Shown here: positions 60,283 through 64,000 of the stretch, piece by piece
How positions within the stretch are numbered: position 1 is the first letter of the stretch
How the letters are laid out: each line of letters starts with the position of its first letter
Source of the DNA: Niallia sp. NCCP-28
Lineage (GTDB): Bacteria; Bacillota; Bacilli; Bacillales; Cytobacillaceae
Length of the DNA stretch: 64,000 bases
Reading direction: 5' to 3'
Assembly (NCBI RefSeq): GCF_023168165.1
Contig: NZ_BQYJ01000004.1
Span: 62,001-126,000, forward strand
Notes under the pieces: generated by a model
What the model was told of the DNA's origin: nothing
The model's input: only the letters and a program-made list of their open reading frames with translations
Databases searched by the model: none
Translations under genes and position numbers: made by a program

Positions 60283-62040
60283 TTATATCACTTCCTCACC
60301 AATTTGCTTATTTTCAAAATTTCCATATTGATTCATGTACACGTCAAAATAATAGCCTTTTTTCTTCAGCAACTCTTTATGTGTTCCCCGCTCCATAATC
60401 TTTCCATTATTCATAACTAAAATGATATCTGCATCTTTAACAGAAGAAATTCGATGGGCGATGATAAAATTTGTTTTTCTTTTTTGCAATGATTTTAGTG
60501 TGTTTTGAATTCTATGTTCGGTTTCCATATCTAAACTAGATGTTGTATCATCTAATATAAGAATCGCAGGATCTTTTAATAAAGCTCTTGCTAAAGCAAT
60601 CCTCTGTCTTTGCCCGCCAGATAAGCCAACTCCACGTTCCCCTACCACTGTGTCATAACCTTCAGGCAATTTAGAAATAAAGTTATGTGCATCTGCCATT
60701 TTGGCAGCATTTTGCACAGCCGCAAGCGAAGCCTCTGGATTGCCGTATGCAATATTGCCTTCAATTGTATCCGAGAATAAAAATATATCTTGCATAACAG
60801 TAGCTATACCATTGCGGAGTCTTTGGATATCCCACTTTTTCACATTTATGCCATCTAACAATATCTCGCCAGCATCTGCATCATAAAAACGGCTGATAAG
60901 ATTCACCAATGATGACTTTCCAGCACCGGTTGGTCCAATAATCCCAACAGTTTCTCCCGTTTTTACGGAGAAGTGAATATCTTTTAAGACTGTTTCTTCT
61001 CCATAACTGAAAAAAACATGATGAAATTCCACCATTCCAGTCATTTTTGCTGTAACCGGCTGGTTGATATTGAGTATTTTTGATTTCATTTTTAATAAAT
61101 CTTCTATTTTTTCAGCAGAAGCAATAAAACGCTGAACATCATTAAGTAGCCATCCGGCCATTTTCATTGGATTGCTGATAGCCCATATAAGCGAATTAAA
61201 CATAACCAATTCCCCAAATGTCAGAGTTCCTTTAATTACCATAAGTCCCCCAATAAAAATCATTAATACAGTTAGCACTCCACCAAATGAATCAAGTATA
61301 GGCAAGTATTTTTCCCATATCTTAGAAGATTGTAGGTTTTTTTCTTTAAATCTATCATTTTCGATGGAGAATTTTTTAATTTCATAATTTTCCTTTGCAA
61401 ATGCCTTTACAATCCGATTTCCACTGATATTTTCTTGTACCACTGAATTTAATTTAGCAAATTGGTTCCTGATTTCTGTAAAAGTTGGTTTTACATCTAT
61501 AGTTAATCGAAAAGCAAAATACCCTATCACTGGGGTTACAATCAATAGCGTTAAAGCAAGCGGAGGATGAATATAAAACATAAAACCGATAGCAAACAGA
61601 AGAATGGTTGCGTTTTCAAAAATCATATAAATAGTCCATGCAGTAAAATGCCGCACTGCTTCTAAATCACCAGTCATTTTTGACATGATATCGCCTGTTT
61701 TCGTTTGATCATAAAAACTAAAATCAAGATGATGCAGCCGATTATACATATGTTCCCTCATCATAAAAATCACATTTTGGGATAAACCTTCAAAAACCAT
61801 TTGATAGCTATAACGAACCATTGTTCTAACAAGTGTACCCACTATCATAATGCATAGAAATATCCATAATAAATGGTTTTCATTTCCCAGAATTACTTTA
61901 TCGATTATCTTTCCTGCCAAATAAGGATTAACCATATTTAAAGCGGAAACAATTAATGCCATTAGCAATCCAGCACATAACCTTCGCCAATAATGAGACA
62001 AATATCCCCAAATCCATCGTAAACTGTGCAAACGTAACAT
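60283..62040 (-). CDS. ABC exporter half-transporter, degenerate-site subunit (second pair)
   Basis: A 585-residue subunit with six helices (about 15-310) and a nucleotide-binding domain. Walker A GPTGAGKSS lies near residue 374 and the signature LSGGQRQR near 477. Walker B ILILDDTTSSLD near 498 has aspartate in place of the catalytic glutamate. The ATG at 62040 lies only one base after AAAGGAG, so the TTG three codons in (62031, spaced 10 nt) may be the real start. It is first in the two-gene operon. Size and order fit B. subtilis YknU. The two exporter pairs in this window are only distantly alike. Confidence 0.86.
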   Translation of the reverse strand: MLRLHSLRWIWGYLSHYWRRLCAGLLMALIVSALNMVNPYLAGKIIDKVILGNENHLLWIFLCIMIVGTLVRTMVRYSYQMVFEGLSQNVIFMMREHMYNRLHHLDFSFYDQTKTGDIMSKMTGDLEAVRHFTAWTIYMIFENATILLFAIGFMFYIHPPLALTLLIVTPVIGYFAFRLTIDVKPTFTEIRNQFAKLNSVVQENISGNRIVKAFAKENYEIKKFSIENDRFKEKNLQSSKIWEKYLPILDSFGGVLTVLMIFIGGLMVIKGTLTFGELVMFNSLIWAISNPMKMAGWLLNDVQRFIASAEKIEDLLKMKSKILNINQPVTAKMTGMVEFHHVFFSYGEETVLKDIHFSVKTGETVGIIGPTGAGKSSLVNLISRFYDADAGEILLDGINVKKWDIQRLRNGIATVMQDIFLFSDTIEGNIAYGNPEASLAAVQNAAKMADAHNFISKLPEGYDTVVGERGVGLSGGQRQRIALARALLKDPAILILDDTTSSLDMETEHRIQNTLKSLQKRKTNFIIAHRISSVKDADIILVMNNGKIMERGTHKELLKKKGYYFDVYMNQYGNFENKQIGEEVI

Positions 62041-62320
62041 ACTCCTTTCTACGTGCAGTGATTATTCACAGCTTTAAGGAATCAGCAAACTATTATGGAA
62101 CAAACGCCTCCTTTTTTAAAATGCACTAAATAATCTTATTAGGCTAAATGCTTTTCTATGTATGTATTTTGTGTATCTGCTGCTTTCATTTTTAAATTTA
62201 ATGGTACTGCCGCTATCACAGAAGCAGCAGAAAGCAAATAATAATTATCAAAAAACCTCTTCGTTCACACTGCCTAAGCAATCTAGAAAAAAGAGCGGCC
62301 ATAAATAGCCCCTCTCTGAT
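62041..62320. other. Gene-free stretch upstream of the second ABC pair
   Basis: Presumed promoter region. A short hairpin AGAG-N-GGC...GCC-N-CTCT (about 62292-62316) precedes the dispersed repeat. I saw no other structure. Confidence 0.35.
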
Positions 62321-62386
62321 TTATCACGCACTAACAAGCAGTGGAGGACGTGGAAAACCCTCACTGATTGAAGTTTCGCTTTATTT
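62321..62386 (+). repeat. Dispersed repeat, fullest copy (copy 4)
   Basis: TTATCACGCACTAAC at 62321-62335 and CACTGATTGAAGTTTCGCTTTAT at 62362-62384 are separated by a GC-richer middle (GCAGTGGAGGACGTGG). It lies 12 nt after the stop codon of the decayed GH1 gene, much as copy 1 abuts the SEDS gene stop. Confidence 0.5.
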
Positions 62387-62397
62387 TATTTAGTCGA

Positions 62398-63185
62398 TTA
62401 AAATCCATTGTCCTCGGCAACTGCCTTAAACCAATGCCCGCTTTTTTTAATTGTTCGTTCACCATCTTGATTTAGATTAACCGATACAAAACCATATCTG
62501 TTTTTATAGGCATTTGTCCAAGACCACATATCCATAAATGATATCCCTTCCATTAGAATCTTCTTGAATTGCTTGATGCCCCCCTTTCACATGATCCTGA
62601 ATAAACTCAATGCGATAGTCATCTTGAATTATTCCATTTGCATCTCGAAATTTTTCTTCTCCTTCAACGCCCATTCCATTTTCAGAAATAAAATATTCTA
62701 TATTTCCATAGTTTTCTTTTAGATTTACGAGAATATTATAGATTCCTTTTCATAAATTTCCCATCCTCTATGTAGATTCATTTTTCGTCCTGGCATAATA
62801 TAATTATCAAAATAACGGTCTGGCATAAATGGACTTTCAGGATTAGGCAAATGTTCTTTTGCTTTTACTCGTCTTGGCTGATAATAGTTCACTCCAAAAA
62901 TATCTACTGTATTATTTTTAATAATCGTTAAATCGCCATCTTCTATTATTGGCATATAACCCTCTTCTTGCAAAATCTCGACTAATTCCTTTGGAAATTC
63001 TCCTTTTACTGAAGGATCTAAAAATGACCGATTAAAGAAAGCATCTGCAAGTACAGAAGCTTTTACATCAGCAGGATTTTGGCTTCTTGAATACGAAGGT
63101 GTCAAGTTAAGGACAATGCCGATTTTTTCCTTTTTGTTTTTGTTCTTTGTATGCCTTAATTGCTGCCATTATCCCCGCCATTTAT
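62398..63185 (-). pseudogene. Decayed GH1 6-phospho-beta-glucosidase
   Basis: The C-terminal half of a GH1 enzyme can be read across frames on the minus strand. First comes AAIKAYKEQKQKGK, then a frameshift in an A-run and IGIVLNLTPSYSRSQNPADV, followed by the intact piece FFNRSFLDPSVKGEFP...NTVDIFGVNYYQPRR (62725-63105). After another shift ENYGNIEYFISENGMGVEGEE contains the nucleophile glutamate motif ENG. After further shifts MWSWTNAYKNRYGFVSVNL...KKSGHWFKAVAEDNGF reaches the stop at 62398. The first 200 or so residues are absent. At least three frameshifts make it non-functional. It may once have belonged to a plant-beta-glucoside operon. Confidence 0.85.
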
Positions 63186-63255
63186 ATAAATCGTTATTCC
63201 TACGCAGTTACATGGAAAGAAGCTTTTTTATTCGCTCTCTTTAATTTAGAAACTG

Positions 63256-63308
63256 AAAAAAGGACAAAACAGCTAGTTTATATGCTAACTAGCTGTTTTG
63301 TCCTTTTT
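63256..63308. terminator. Strong bidirectional terminator
   Basis: A perfect 22-bp stem (AAAAAGGACAAAACAGCTAG... with ...CTAGCTGTTTTGTCCTTTTT) lies between the decayed GH1 gene and the SDR gene and serves the latter. Confidence 0.9.
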
Positions 63309-63369
63309 CTTTACTATCATTTTTTTCAGAATTAATAATCTTAAAACTTCATCTATAATTTTATAAATA

Positions 63370-64000
63370 TTATTTAATAGAATAGCCTCCATCTATTACC
63401 AAATTTTCTCCTGTAATCAGATTAGAAGCATCGCTTGCTAAAAAGACAGCACAAGCTGCTACTTCCTCTGGATACCCAAATCTACCTGCCGGAATTAATT
63501 GTTTCATATCCTCTCCAACTTTTCCTGCCCATGCTTTTTCACCAAGTTCTGTTAATATAACGGTTGGAGAAATAGCATTAACTTTTATATTATATGGAGC
63601 CCATTCTAATGCCAATACTTTTGTCATGGCAACAATTGCCGCTTTGCTTGCACAATAAGCTACATGCCGATCCAGCGCAATAACCGCTGCTTGTGAAGCC
63701 ATATTGATGACGTTTCCACCGCCACTTTTGATCATTTCTTTTCCAACAATTTGAGAAAATAGGAAGGAAGCTTTCACATTTAATTCCATTGTTTTATCCC
63801 AATCGCTTTCTGTTAAATCTTCTGCCTTCTCAAGCAAAGCGACACCTGCTGAATTAAACAATATATCAATTCTTCCAAATATATCTTTTACTTTTTTTAC
63901 ACATGCTTCTATATTATTTTTATTTGTAATATCTGCTTTAATTCCAATGACCCGTTCTGGATGAATCGACTTTGCAATCTCCTCCAGTTCTTCTTTTACA
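63370..64000 (-). CDS. Short-chain dehydrogenase/reductase, 5' end outside window
   Basis: The 3' part of a classical SDR (about 210 residues). The frame is open to the window edge: RIDILFNSAGVA is preceded by an in-frame stretch including KADITNKNNIEAC and ELEEIAKSIHPERVIG, so the ATG lies beyond 64000. It has the NNAG-equivalent FNSAG, catalytic Ser in NMASQAAV, YCASK with the catalytic Tyr and Lys, and the C-terminal SNLITGENLVIDGGYSIK typical of sugar-alcohol and glucose-type dehydrogenases (for example threitol or sorbitol dehydrogenases). The N-terminal cofactor loop is not in view. The substrate cannot be assigned. Confidence 0.85.
   Translation of the reverse strand, partial: VKEELEEIAKSIHPERVIGIKADITNKNNIEACVKKVKDIFGRIDILFNSAGVALLEKAEDLTESDWDKTMELNVKASFLFSQIVGKEMIKSGGGNVINMASQAAVIALDRHVAYCASKAAIVAMTKVLALEWAPYNIKVNAISPTVILTELGEKAWAGKVGEDMKQLIPAGRFGYPEEVAACAVFLASDASNLITGENLVIDGGYSIK

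Noticed and set aside
58501-62040. Lantibiotic or peptidase-type exporter
   Set aside because: There is no N-terminal C39 peptidase domain and there are no precursor or modification genes nearby. It is an ordinary multidrug-type pair.
63147-63335. 62-codon plus-strand frame
   Set aside because: It overlaps the GH1 relic and the strong terminator hairpin. The hairpin arms create the apparent coding.
1-64000. CRISPR arrays, tRNA, rRNA, prophage or integron
   Set aside because: No regularly spaced repeats, no CCA-type cloverleaf or rRNA-like GC-rich blocks, and no phage structural or integrase genes were seen.

Overview
The window is 64 kb of low-G+C DNA from a spore-forming Firmicute, almost certainly a member of the Bacillaceae. 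The pointers are sporulation genes (a Spo0E-family phosphatase and a CdaS-type diadenylate cyclase), and gene sets with close Bacillus subtilis counterparts: tcyABC, ydgGH-like marR/MMPL, hxlR/hxlAB, yoxD, cdaR-family regulator/glcD/glcF, csoR-copZ-copA, a stand-alone NO synthase and a PerR-boxed catalase. Ribosome-binding sites are strong and GGAGG-like, and many GTG and TTG starts are used. I saw no rRNA, tRNA, CRISPR array, prophage or intact insertion sequence. I would not name a species from this window alone.

Layout. 0-6.7 kb: a RodA/FtsW-type SEDS protein, a relic of an IS200/IS605-type end, a chemoreceptor, a candidate small RNA, a tiny membrane protein and a cystine ABC importer (tcyABC). 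6.9-11.1 kb: a MarR regulator with a heterodimeric ABC exporter, whose operator overlaps the -10 element. 11.4-19.4 kb: a second chemoreceptor, a decayed 2-hydroxyacid dehydrogenase, a sugar kinase, UppP, an orphan sensor kinase divergent from a Spo0E-like phosphatase, and an AI-2E-family permease. 19.7-26.4 kb: an amino acid permease, an MMPL pump with its MarR regulator, a hotdog thioesterase and an orphan LacI regulator. 26.7-33.5 kb: the formaldehyde-fixing hxlR/hxlAB set, yoxD, a sucrose phosphorylase/fructokinase operon behind a CcpA-type promoter, and a secreted 3D-domain protein. 34-40.6 kb: regulator-glcD-glcF (glycolate oxidation), cdaS, nos and a decayed aldehyde dehydrogenase.

41-49.7 kb is the most interesting accessory region: a quinate/shikimate (hydroaromatic acid) gene set. 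It has aroD, an MFS transporter, aroE and a flavin/Fe-S enoate reductase in one operon, a divergent LysR regulator, a second paralogous MFS transporter and a separate shikimate kinase. Both transporter genes carry a perfect TGTGA-N6-TCACA box exactly 20 nt upstream of a -10-like hexamer, the geometry of an FNR/CRP-type activator. This suggests anaerobically induced uptake and metabolism of plant hydroaromatic acids.

50-58 kb: PerR-boxed catalase, an unlisted 46-residue protein, the csoR-copZ-copA copper-efflux operon with two matching CsoR operators, a decayed LLM-class monooxygenase, and a MerR/TipAS regulator with a classic 19-bp-spacer promoter. 58-64 kb: a 2-hydroxyacid dehydrogenase, a second heterodimeric ABC exporter flanked by two decayed GH1 glycosidases, and an SDR dehydrogenase that runs off the end.

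A recurring theme is gene decay: at least five protein-coding relics can be read across frames. A short dispersed sequence (TATCACGCAYTA ... CACTGATTGAAGTTTCRCTTTAT) recurs at four sites next to gene ends or starts. All functional calls rest on reading protein motifs by eye, with no database search.
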